64,000 bases of DNA, taken from the NCBI GenBank assembly GCA_029224185.1, contig CM055196.1:21402009-21466008 (forward strand). Reading direction: 5' to 3'. Under the pieces are notes generated by a model. That model worked only from the letters and a program-made list of their open reading frames with translations, did not search any database and was not told where the DNA came from. Positions 33,501-46,519 of this stretch are shown one piece after another. Source of the stretch: Karalla daura (Eukaryota; Chordata; Actinopteri; Chaetodontiformes; Leiognathidae). A program made the position numbers and the translations under genes. Every line of letters starts with the position of its first letter. The stretch's first letter is position 1.

Positions 33501-36500
33501 TTTCAGAGAAATATCAAAGCAGTCTGTCTGTGGTTGTCAAGGAGGGGATCCATGAGGCATGGAGTCTGCCTCGTTAGCACAGACCGTAGCTGAGGAAGTA
33601 TCATCCAAGGATAGCTTTGGGGTTATACCTTATATAGAAATCGGTCTGTGATGAAGCAACATTTATGCTGGCACACCACTTCTGATTTCTCCCCCTAAAT
33701 AGCTTTCCGCCCACACATTTCAGCTGCTGTAAGAGATTTCTGAGAACGCTTTGTGCATTTTGAGCACAGACTACATCTTGGAAAAAGTTTTATTTTTAGA
33801 AAAGAGCCCGGGTAAGCAACACGACTGGATGTTGCCCACTGTCACAAGGCCAGCGAACCTGTGATCTGCAACAAAATGAGATCATGGAAACCGGGTCCTC
33901 ACGGCGTCAGAAGTATGAAATGACATGTTGTATTAAATGAAGTCACATTTTGTCGTTTTCTTCTCTTTTCTTATTTTGCTTGTTTCTCAGTAAAGTCACA
34001 CTGTATTTGTCAAGTCTATTACAGCCCAGACCCTCCCCAGGAGAACATGCACTACAAATCCTTTGTGGTAGTGTTGTTTTTTTTGTTCTTTTCTCTCATT
34101 TGTTTGAAGCCTGCGCCTGTCGCACCTGGCACGTATTTCCGGTGCGTCCCAGTGGTGTTGTGGGGTTGTCAGGCGTCTCCTGCCAAACAGGTTGGATCGC
34201 AGTGGAGGTGGAAGATGGAAGGAAAAAGGAAATGACTCAGGCTCTGAGTCGCAGGTGACAGAAGACAGAAGTGACCTAAATACAAAATACAAAAAAGCTT
34301 TTTGAATCAGGACCTTGTAGTACTGAAACGGTGGTGTTTTTTAAAATAAATATTTAGTATATTTGGTATACAATAAATGTCTAGTCTAGTGAGAATGAGT
34401 CTGTGTAAAGACTAGCTGTAGCCTCAGTTAATATTTTTATGAAGTCATTTATTGAAACAGGAGGTCTTGATTTTAACATTGAGGTCAAGATTTCACCTTA
34501 TTTCATTTTGTTTCATTTTTATGTTTTCCATTTATTTATTAATTTGGAAAAGAGTTTTAGAGTGTGCAGCAAAATCAGTTCCTGAGGTTCCCGAGGTAAG
34601 GTTAAAACATCCCATGACCTGACATTCTCAGTACTGCGTTTACATGGAATGAATTGCTTTGGCCTTGAAAAGACGCATAAAGACCCACACTGCTGCATCA
34701 GGTGACATATTCCCCTCGTAGCAGCACACATGGGGGCAGTTTGTTTGCTCTACACGGCTCCATGACTGCTCTGTCCTATGGCTGGAGGACCAGCAGGCTC
34801 TGTGCTCATGCCTGGGGACATGGTTCCATGTTGACACGTTTGACTGAAAATTTATTTTGCACTCGTAAAATGTTGAGATGGTGATGCTATCTCACAGCCT
34901 TTGGTTACACTAGTCAACATCCCACACTTGAAGCAAGGCGTGTTGATGTTGTGAAGCTCAGCCGTGGTCACCAGCTACTACAACTGCACCTAGAGTAAGT
35001 TGCTGAACCAAAAAAAAAAAAGTATGTATTTCTGCGCCTGAAGCGGGACTGCTCCTAATCCTGTCACATCATTCCGTACATTGACGTGGCTGCTGTCTGC
35101 CATCTCTACTCCACAGTGCGATTCACAGTTGGCCTGCAGGTCACTCTCCCTCTGCAGTTTGGTGCCTTTTTCCTGGGCTCAGCAGAGCGTTGTTTTTTAT
35201 TCACTGTACAAACAAACCAGCAGTTGTGGCTTCTCGTACGTCAACATAAAGGTTGTCAGATCAGACCTCTGAGGAGGAAATGGTGTTACACAGTGCAATT
35301 GTAGTTCTTCACAACCACTGCAAGCTCTTTCATATGCTCCCATTCACATGACTGTTTAGACAAAGGTCGCATTTTTAAAACATTTGATCCGTATCCAAAT
35401 AAAAGTCTGAAAGATCTGAAAAGATTAGGATGTTTTCCGTTTACACTGTCATGGGAAAACATTGGATCTAGGTCACTTTGCCCATGTTTACACTTTTTTG
35501 TGGCAGTAAAAACAGCAAAACCACACGGAATCCACCTTGATATGTGGTTCTAAATCAGATACAATACAGGTCTGATATTGACCTGTCCATACTATGAGAT
35601 TTCAACCTGTAACAGTAGTTAGTGATGATAGTGTTGGGGGCAGTTTGGGGGTTTAGCAACTTTCCCTCAGATGTTTGAAACACGGGCTGCAGGGGTGGGA
35701 TTGAACTGCTGATGTTGCGAAATGTGGACGACCTTGCTCTACCGCTCCATTTAAAAGCCCATGGGTGGTGTTTGGTACAATGGGCAGTATAGTATTAACC
35801 TCAAAATATCTCTGGCTTCATCCTCTTTATATCTACCAATCTGTTATTTTGCAGCTTCTCAAGTACTGCTGTAGCGTTTAATATATTTACAATTTCTCGA
35901 GAGATAGCAAATAAACTCTGGGTGTCTTTGTGGCTCATATCAGTCAAACTTTGCCCTCTGAGAGGTGAGATAAATGCCACAGATAGCATCACTTTACCTC
36001 GGAAGCACTATGGTGTGTTATTGTCAGGCCACAAAGGACAAAGTTTGTTCTCTGCCGCTGGGAGGCTTTTTATGCCCTTCAGACTCAAGTTGAGCTCTCA
36101 CTAATCTATGCAGATATTAGTTTTGTTATTTTTACAACAGAACCATAACATTCCTTTGTCTTTGGGCTTTCTTGTTTTATGTTTCTTGTTTCAACTCTGT
36201 TTATATCTTTGATCTTTATTTGGTCTTTTTTATGAACTTTTAGTCATGAGCCCAGCTGAATGAACGTTTTTTTGAGCTTTGCAAATGTTATTAACACCAT
36301 CTCTGCCTCTCTGTGTGTTTCTCCCAACAGGCGAGCCCACACTGTGACCGTGCTCTTCATCCTGACCTGTGCTCTGGTCTACGTCACGCTGCTGGAAGAG
36401 ACCCCGCAGGACACAGCCTACAACACCAAGAGGTCAGTAGGCTGCCACCATCACATCCTCCGTGTCCTCGAAAGCTAAAAAAAGAAAAACACAGGACCCA

Positions 36501-39180
36501 GCAGGCAGCCCAGAAATTTCCATGCCATCGACTGGACTCAAGTTTTCCCTTGATGGGAAACTTAGTTTCAGCTCCACAGCAGTACTCCTGAATTTGGGTG
36601 TATGCACATTTTCTCTCTGCTCTTGGACATGAGAGTACGGTACGACCAAAGCTCCTCACCTTGTGAAACTCGTGTCTGTGTGGCCTCCTAGTGCAGTGCG
36701 ATCTTTGCTTCTGAGCATGCTCCATTGATGGTTGAGGGCCAGTGAGCACAGCTCCTGTCTGACATGTTTTGGTTGTCAACATGTCGATCACGGGTCATGT
36801 CGCTCCGTCATTCAGAGCCCTGTGCATCAGTCACACAACAGAACTAGTCAATACGCACCTCTCTCACACACTGGCACGAGTCCACACAGCGAGGATATCA
36901 TGAATTCAAACCTTGTTCTGTAGCATTCACCCTGGGCCCAGTTGGCTCATCTTTCAAGGCCACGTGGAGCCTTTCAAAATAAAACCCTGATGACCAGGAA
37001 CAAGGAAAAGCATGAACGCTTGCTGCCGTATTGAATTAAGATTCGGGAGAGGAGAGAGGTTTGATTCAATAATCTTCAGCACAAACAAAATATGCAACCG
37101 AATATAAGGATCGGTCGGCGAGGGATCGCTGTAAAATTTAGAGTGGTGGCTTTGGTGGAAGGATTCAGGCCGACTCACTGGGAAAACCCAGCGTTGCTTC
37201 ATGGCCAAACTCAGTCAACGTGACAAACTGCCTCCACGTTTTAATTTTGTAACTGTGTGAAAGTTTATGCGGAACGGTTTAAAGCAGGTCAAGCACAAGG
37301 GATGGAGAGCAAGCGATAGCTGTCTGTGTGTGTGCTAGTGTTTGTTAGGGACTGGGTGATGGGTCTTAATGGGATTTGCTGCTGTCAGCGAGGTCCAGCT
37401 CGTCAGGATAAAGATTGTAGATCTTCTTCCTGGCAGTGGAGCTCACACCCACACACACACACACACACACAGTCCCTGTCTTGCTCATGTCTTACTCATG
37501 CAAACAAATGTGATTTTGCGATCCTGGGAAATCTGTCACTCTCACCAATGTACACGCTCTTTTTAACACACACTTGCTTCACTTGGTTTCATTCATAGAT
37601 TCCATACCAAGATTTCCCTGCCGGGGCTTCATAAATCTCCATACCCGTGCTTGACTCTCAGTGTTGAATAACAACCTTATATTCAGGGATATGGAGATGA
37701 AGAGGTGTTGACAGACACGTTAGGACCTGACTCAGGTGACCTCCTCTCAACCAGAATAATAACAACCTGTGGCGCTGGTGGAGAGCTCAGCAATGTCAGG
37801 ATGTCTGATATCAGCAGGGATGTAATGTAGCAAAAGAAAAAGAGTCCTGATCTCGTAGTAACTGCAGAATGGCTTGTAAGAAGGAGTGATTGTGCTCGGT
37901 CAGCAGCTGAAGCAGAACTCCAGATTCATGTTTTATTAGATTATATCCCCTCTACTCTGTCTGCCTCTCTGTCCACCTCCTGGTACCTAGGTTTACATCA
38001 CTGATGTCTCAGACTTCTGGAAACTCTCTCTAAGGGTTTTCAACCCAAAGATGTAATTGACTTATTTCTATAAATAGAGAAAATCCGGATTGGAGGAGTA
38101 GACAAGTCGGCATTAATGTGGTGGCATTTCCAAAGTAAGTCTCAATTCAGTTCTGTAGCCAGGTGACCACGCTTTCTGAACCTTTTGAGGGAAAGTTCCA
38201 GAATCAAATAGTTCCTGAACTCTGATTGTGAGGACACGTCTAGGTTCTGCTCTGGACCGTTGAGTGTGCACTGATTGGACCGATGAACCAGTGGCTGAAA
38301 TTGTCTCTTTCGTGAGAGGAATTGAATTTGCTTTTTTTGTTGTGTCTTTGTGATTGTGGTTCTGCAGGGGGATTGTGGCAAGCATCCTGGTGTTCCTCTG
38401 TTTTGGTGTGACACAAGCCAAAGATGGACCTTTCACCAGACCTCATCCAGGTAATAAAAGGCAAAGGCCACTCATTACAAACCAATCAGAGGGGTAAGTC
38501 ATAGCAGCTGGACTCGTAGATTCTTTAAGATGTTTCACCTCTCATCCGAGGGGCTTCCTCAGGTCTTACTTACCACTTACCACGCTGTTGCCAACTTTCA
38601 AATGAGATGAAATGCTCAAACTGCATCTGTGGAACTGCCCCATTCGCATTAAATCATTACTGCTGTCTACAAACAGACATACAGGGAATGCATGTTCCAT
38701 TACTGCAGGAGTCCAGGTGTTGAGCCTTATTTATTGACTACTCCATCTGTTTCCCCCCCACCCATGTTGAAAGCTGAGAGTGCTGTAGCCCTTTACCTCT
38801 AATTCCATCTGGAGTCTCATGTTGTGGCACTAATACAAAATAAATATCCTCTAAGTGCAAGGAATCAATGCACACAGTGGGCCGGGCTAAGAGCCAGCCT
38901 TAGTGAAGGAGACATCCTGGTGAGAAGCACTGAAAGCAGGTGTGGTGTACTCTTGGCAAGCAGGTCCACGCTAGGCCAACATCCAGGTCTCTCCTGGCCT
39001 CCAGCCGCCGTTTCTGAAGCTGCAGAGTTGAAAAGGAAGCCGTTAAAAGACGGAAACGATGCTCTGACTGTTACAGGGTTGTCTCAGCTCAGCGCCACAC
39101 GCAAACGTCCCCAGTAGATCAAGGATCAGAGCTGAAATCGTCCTTGACATCAGAGGAAAGTGCGCATATTGTGCAGAGAG

Positions 39181-39226
<46 letters not shown>

Positions 39227-39428
39227 GCGTGTTTCCTACTGCTCCCTAGGGACAGGGAGGAGCGAGGGTGTGGTGCTGGCATGGAAACGCATGTTGAATC
39301 TCAAAGGCGTGGAGCGGCCCAGCAAGAATCTGTGCTGCTGCCGTTTGTTCCATTTCTTGTGCCTTCTTGCCCCCCCCTCACCTCCTCCTCCTCTTTCATG
39401 GATCAAAAAACAAGGGGGGGTATTGTTT

Positions 39429-39463
<35 letters not shown>

Positions 39464-40432
39464 AAACGCCGTTGCCATACAACCCGACTTGTTGAGCCTG
39501 CCGAGTAGGTTCAGCTACTGGGCACCTGGTTGCGGATGAATCTGGAGGAGAAACCTCGAGAGGCTTTAGAGATTTACAAACCTGCGGCTCCCACCTGGGA
39601 GTGTCACGGCAGAGCGGAGCAGCTCCCACATGCACATTCACAGGGACTAACAACCATGGTAACAGCAGAATGATCATATCTTGGATTATTATGATTACAA
39701 ACTTGGCAGTGGAAACTGGATTTCTCATTGAATCAGTTGGAAATACTAAGAAACTCATTTGGAAATAAAAAAAAAACTCATCACTTGATTCTTTCCAAGA
39801 TAAGAAACTCTTCAAAACTTGTCCAAACAGCATATAATAAGCGTATAATTTCACTTTGTTTGATGACCTTTTTCCTCAGATTTCCTCAGCTTTACCTTGG
39901 TCCTTTTTGCAGAGTATAATTTGTGTTTTGTTCATTTAGATACTATCAGAGGAAACAACATAGTTATCTAGTTGAACCTTTGATCTTCTTGCATTTTTCT
40001 GCCTAACTAAAGCAATATTTATTACCTTATTACAAAGTACAACTGGGACTTGCAGGCTTTTTTTTGTGCATACGAGCCATGGCGGTCATAGAGTCTCACC
40101 TTGTGGAAATGCATCTATGGTTAGCCACTCATCCCTGGTCGGCTGTATATATTTATTTGTTTATTTGTTGTATTGACGGTGGTGTCACTGTGCGTCTCCA
40201 CAGCTTACTGGCGATTCTGGCTTTGTGTCACCGTCGTCTACGAGCTCTTCCTCATCTTCATCCTGTTCCAGGTTGGTTCGATACTGAGGCATGCACTAAA
40301 CATATGGACTGAGCTGAGCTAAAAGAGAGAACTTCTGCGATTCAAATCCACAAATGTCAATGTGGTGAAGTATCTTCATGCATCTTATAACCAGGGCTAA
40401 ACTGGCTCAAATCCTGGCTGTCCCTCCCTCCC

Positions 40433-40491
<59 letters not shown>

Positions 40492-41202
40492 AATGCTGCC
40501 CCTCTCTCTGATCCTCCTCCTCTACATCTGGAACCCTGGAAGCCTCTTTGCTCTCCTCTTCTTTAATTAAACCGAGCCAGATCCTTTAAAATAGCAGCGC
40601 TTTACAGCTGGCAAACTGTATCTTAATCAGGCCCTGGCACTGTAGGCACAGGCGCCCTCCACCCTGAAGAGTTTTCCTCTTTAACCCTTTCCACCTCTCT
40701 CTCATCTAGACGGTGCACGACGGGCGACAGTTCATGAAATACATCGACCCCAAGCTCGGCGTCCCTTTACCTGAGCGCGACTATGGAGGCAACTGCCTCA
40801 TATACGACCCGGGCAACACCACCGACCCCTTCCACAACATCTGGGTGAGACCAGCCATTTCATTGAATGTCACATCTTGTTTGCTCATCGGAGGTTTCTT
40901 CAGCTGTGAAAACACATTTCTCAATTCCTGGTAAACAACAGACTTCAATCTTCCAAGAATTGAATATTTTTTTCTGACTCGTTCTTAATGTTGTGATGCT
41001 TTTCAGCCCTTCGGTTTCTACCAATAAGGAAATGACCTAGATTTGAAATGGTGTGACAGCCTGAACAAGCCTGAATGCAGTCTTCAGCATTTAGTGTAAA
41101 AAGAACCGCTGGAATCCTCTATATCTTCTGCTTTTTCATCCTAATCCGGTCACACACACACTCATTCTCCCTCTGAGACTAGTTCCCCCTCCCTCTCTGT
41201 CT

Positions 41203-41280
<78 letters not shown>

Positions 41281-44200
41281 CAGATGGGGTGAGTGTGTGC
41301 TGGCTCTGGAGGCTGGTGTCTGGTGCCTAATGTAGAAGCAGACCCTGCAGGGAGTCGCTGTGCTGCTGCTGCTGCTGTGACCCAGAGCCCAGTGCTACTG
41401 TTGGCCTGATTTCACTCACTCTGGAGGGGGTCAAAGCACCACAGCCTCCCCTCAATTACAGCCAGCCTTGGTGACTAAACTTTTGCAAATGTCAAATTTT
41501 AGGGAAATAAAAAAGGAAGGAAAAAAAATGGGACCAAGCAAGTGGTCTGGCTGGTTTCTGACACATTTGCGGTCTATAATTATTCATATTAAAAGTGTTT
41601 CACAGTATTTCTAATTTTAGGAACATTGGGTCCCTAAAAGCTGATCATAGACTTTTTGTAGTTTTTGTAGCATTTTTCATACCAGAAAATGTTGCACAAA
41701 GCATGTGAAAGAAAGGAAAAGCAAAATCATCCCGTACAAATAAACACATTCACACACACAAATACCCTTTCTCCTACACAACACAACACAACACAACACA
41801 AGAGTACTGCACACACCGGAAGCACTGTGTGGATTTGGAGTGACAGGGAACACCAGAGACTGAATGAAACACATTAAAAAACAGCTAAAAGCATAGAATC
41901 ATCAAATGTGTTTCTTTAAAACAATGATAAAGAAGAATATAGAATAATTGTGATAATGACAAGATGACAACTTAAGCTCCTGTTCTCCAATAAATAGAAG
42001 GCTAACAGCATATTTTCTGAATAATACCTGTCAAAATAACACATGTTTTGTCTCTACAGGACAAGATGGATGGATTTGTCCCTGCTCACTTCCTGGGATG
42101 GTATATCAAGGTGGGTATGGAGAGGCCTGGGTGTGATGCTCATGGTTTATAGAACCGCCTGTTTACATTTCCCCAATCACAATCCTTGGAGTATCTGAAG
42201 ATATACCCACTTCGTATCTTATTGAAATATTCGGGTAAATATTTATTGAAGTGGAACTTCAACAGCCTGCAGACTGTAAAAAGCTGTTGCTGTGTGGAAC
42301 AAACTGGAAACAAAAAAAGAACTGGTTTCCTTTTTCTATTTGATTGATGTCCCGGACCTCCTCCTCCTCCCACTCAGCCTCACCTCGCTGCTTCTCTCGC
42401 CTCCTCAGACGCTGATGATCCGGGACTGGTGGATGTGCATGATCATCAGTGTCATGTTTGAGTTCCTGGAGTACAGCCTGGAGCACCAGTTACCCAACTT
42501 CTCCGAGTGCTGGTGGGATCATGTACGTACAGATTTACTGCTGCTCCTCTCCTCTGAGACCGCGTGCCTGAGGGACCTCGACGATTATACAATTGTCAAG
42601 TTGAAAAGTTCACACCTCGAGGCAATTTAAAGTCTCGGCTGTTTTTAAACTCTGTTTTTAAACCGATGCAGAAACAGGCATGAGTGTGTCTGGGTAAGTG
42701 TCACTGAATGCATTCTAAGATGTGCTAAGATACATAAGAACAGGCTGGTTCAGCCAGTACTGGAGCTGTGTTTCAGTGAGTGTATTATAATCAGGTTCAA
42801 AATAAACAGAGGAAACCTGCTCCATATAAACACATCAATGCGTCATAAAGTATATTTAGTCACATTCCCAAACCGGCGGCCTCCTTCATTACTTCCAGTA
42901 GGGGAAGTTTAATTAAGACTGACACCAAAACGGCAGCAGCTCCGGACGAGACGGTAGCACAGTTTGTGGGCCACGTCACACTCGTCTCCGCTCATCCACG
43001 ATCTTCATCTTGACTGGGGGATAAGTGCAGCGAGCTGCTCCTAATGAGCCCCAGGTGTGGCTCTGGGAGGGTGTGCAGGAGCAGAGGGGGATTGTGGCGA
43101 GTCACTGTGAAAGCAGATATGACTGGCTGCTGTGAACAGACTGGTACTGCTCTAACGGCTGGAGCAAACCTGCAGCATGCTGCAGGGAGACTCCCTCACT
43201 GTGCAGAGGTCACTGCACCTCTGAGGGGGAGCTCCGCAGTGCAGTGCCTGCTCACTGCTCTCACACTGTAGAGCAGCCTCCGACACCAACCCATAATAAT
43301 GCTCTTTTGTTTCTGCTAGAACACTCTTATCACACTAGCAGGAGATAGACAATGATACAGATATATAACATAATAGAACATAAATCAAATAGAAGTCTAA
43401 TGTAAAGATAGAGAGAAGGTTTCATGTATCTTCCATTAAATACAGAATTGGTTCCAGACATGACTCCTCTTCAGTTAAAGTTATGCACATCCAGGCATTT
43501 AAAAAGAAAAGGAAGACGGTAGATAAAACACGTTGCATTCTATTTCACGCTGTTTAGAGTAGTTATTCCACAGGGGAGTGAAGATACTTTTAAAAGATAA
43601 AAGATTGATCTACTGTTTATTAACATGCCCAGCAGGAAAAGGAGCAACAGGCTCACTTCTGAACAAGATTTCATCTTAAATGTATACACCATAAATTGAA
43701 CCAAAGCTAAAGCAAAAAGATGTGTATGACATGAAAGATGAGCCCTGATCTGGATCTTTCTGGGCTGAATAAAACGCCCCCTGATCATAAAGTGAAGGAG
43801 ACGTCAGTCCGGCACAATCTGCACACACCCACACAGTTACACGTGTCGGTGGATCATGGTTGCATAGGAATGTTTCATCGCCTTGTGATGAGATGTGTCT
43901 CTCTCTCTGTGTCTGTCTGTCCGTCTGTCCGTCTGTCCGTCTGTCCGCCTGTCCGTCTGTCTGTCCCCCCCCCCCCTCCCTCCAGTGGATCATGGACGTG
44001 CTGGTGTGTAACGGTCTGGGGATCTACTGTGGCATGAAGACTCTGGCCTGGCTGTCAATGAAGCCCTACCAGTGGCAGGGCCTCTGGAACATTCCGACAT
44101 ACAAGTACGACTGAAGACTAGTCTAGACCCAAGTCTGCATCTGACTTTACTAAAGCAGCGCAGTGTTGCAGTCTAAGCAAATATCACATACCAATACATA

Positions 44201-46369
44201 TAGACAACCTCTTACTGTTCACGAAATGATCGACATACTATTTTATACTACTACTACCTTATTATTTTGTATTTTATTTAATAATCTATTAGTCGATTTA
44301 GGTGTTTTTTTAGAAGAATTCTCAAGCTTCATAAATGTGAATATATGCTGTTTTTTTCTCTGTGACAGACTCCATGAAACATTAAGACTCGTCTTGGCCT
44401 TTGTGAAACATCCATTAACAGTTTTCACACTATTTGGGTCATTTTTAAGCTAAAGAGCTGAGTTAGTCGAGAATGTAATCCACTGATTGATGGACAGAAT
44501 GTTTTATATAAAGTTAGGTTGTGAAAGTAAAAGACACAGACCTGTAAATGAACTTGTTTTGGTGTCACTGATGTAACTCACAGGGGGAAGATAAAGCGCA
44601 TAGCGTTCCAGTTCACTCCGTACAGCTGGGTGAAGTTTGAGTGGAAGCCTGCGTCCACAGTCCAACGCTGGCTGGCCGTGCTGGGCATCATCTTCATGGT
44701 ACGAAGAGTCTTATTCATAGAGACTGGAGTGAATCTACACACTAAGTCACGTTATCTGCTCCCTCCTTCCCACAAATGAACTCAGCAGGACACAGATCTC
44801 AGTTATTTATTATTCAATGGTCTGGACTCTACCAGGCCCATGACCTAAAACAAACCAAACACACACCTGCAGGCACACACAGAGACGCACATACACCTGG
44901 CCAGGCCTCCTGGTACTTGCATCTCATGTGCCAGGTATGAGCCATTTCTGAACATCTGTGCCAGATGTGACTGTTCCACATCGATGACATGTTTTTGCCT
45001 TTTTCTTGAGACACTGTGCAACGTGTCTTTGTGTTAGCTGACCTCATCTGTTCTCCCTTTCATCCTCCACCATGGCATTCCTCCTGACCTCCCGCCTCTC
45101 CAGTTCCTCCTGGCCGAGCTGAACACCTTCTACCTGAAGTTCGTGCTGTGGATGCCTCCGGAGCACTACCTGGTGCTGCTGCGGCTCGTCTTCTTCGTCA
45201 ACGTGGGCGGAGTCGCCATGAGGGAGATCTACGACTTCATGGACGACCCGTGAGTCCACACGCGTGTCTGACCTCTTACTGACTGTGTTGGCATGCCCTC
45301 GGAGGATCACAATGTTTCATTTCTAACAAATGCACTTTACAGAGGCAGATGTTCTCTGTTCAGTATGTGAGTCCAAGTTCCAGAAAATGAAATCTGTTTG
45401 TGTCTGACGTCATTTTGTCATTATATTTTGAATTGTTTTTGAAAATTAGCCCATTTTATAATCAGGGATTTCTGTATATATCACAATATATCAGCTCTGT
45501 ATTGCACTGCCAGGTTTGCCAATAGCTCTTGTAGCTCATCAAATCTGCCAGCTGAAAGCTTTTTATGCAGCTGCATGACTCACACTCACCTTAATGGCCA
45601 CTGTTCTTATATAAACCTGTATTTTGGTACTGGCTACACCATGTGCATGTCTCTATGTTTTTCACGGTTCCATACCACTTCTTTCCCCACCAGGAAGTTC
45701 CACAAGAAGCTGGGCCAGCAGGCGTGGCTGGTGGCCGCCATCACCGTGACCGAGTTCCTCATCGTGGTCAAGTACGATCCCAACACCATCATGCTGCCCA
45801 TCCCCTTCTTCATCATGCAGTGCTGGTTCCTGGGCATCGCCCTCATCGTCATCTGGACCCTGTGGCGGTTCTTCTTCCGGTAAGCAGACCATGAAGTCAG
45901 AAAGCGACTTGACTGGGGAGAAGAAGAAGAAGATGGGAGGGCAGAGCCTTTTTTAGGCACAAACACACAAAAGATTCAAGATTCTGATTGACTGAGTGGT
46001 CCGAGCATAGCCATGCCCCAGCATGCTAAGCCTCTGGTCTGTTCTCTTCCCCCTCCTCCTCCTCCTCCTCCTTTCTCCTCCTTTCTCCCTCTTCGACCTG
46101 CTTCCTACTCATGCTCAGCAGCAATGTCCATGTCCAGTGAGGTAGGTGTAGCAGAGAGCTGCTGCCCCCCCCCACACCTTCCAGTCTGCAGTGCTCCCCT
46201 CTTATGTGTCACAGCTGGTTTTATCTCCTTCACAGCACTTTTCTGTCAAGCTTTTCCTTTCACAGTGTAGATAGATGGACAGGGACACACAAGCTGAATG
46301 TGGCTAATAGAAGATGCTCGAACGCCTCTCTCCCTCTCCCTCTCTCTCTCTCTCTCCCTTTCTCCCTCC

Positions 46370-46400
<31 letters not shown>

Positions 46401-46406
46401 CCTTCC

Positions 46407-46437
<31 letters not shown>

Positions 46438-46458
46438 CACTCTCACTCTCTCACTCTC

Positions 46459-46519
<61 letters not shown>

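Larger units (their letters stand above)
30757..36330 (+). other. ptdss2 intron 1
   Basis: A 5.6-kb intron between the GTGAGT donor and the CCCAACAG acceptor. It contains a teleost repeat copy (31,190-31,415), a (GT)n tract, a decayed retrotransposon 3' end (32,690-33,065), a tRNA-like repeat piece (35,625-35,760), and otherwise nothing recognisable. Confidence 0.85.
38451..40203 (+). other. ptdss2 intron 3
   Basis: 1.75 kb. It holds a retroelement-tail-like piece at 38,515-38,575, (CA)n at 39,182-39,224, (GT)n at 39,431-39,461, and C/T-rich sequence at about 39,370-39,400. Confidence 0.85.
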
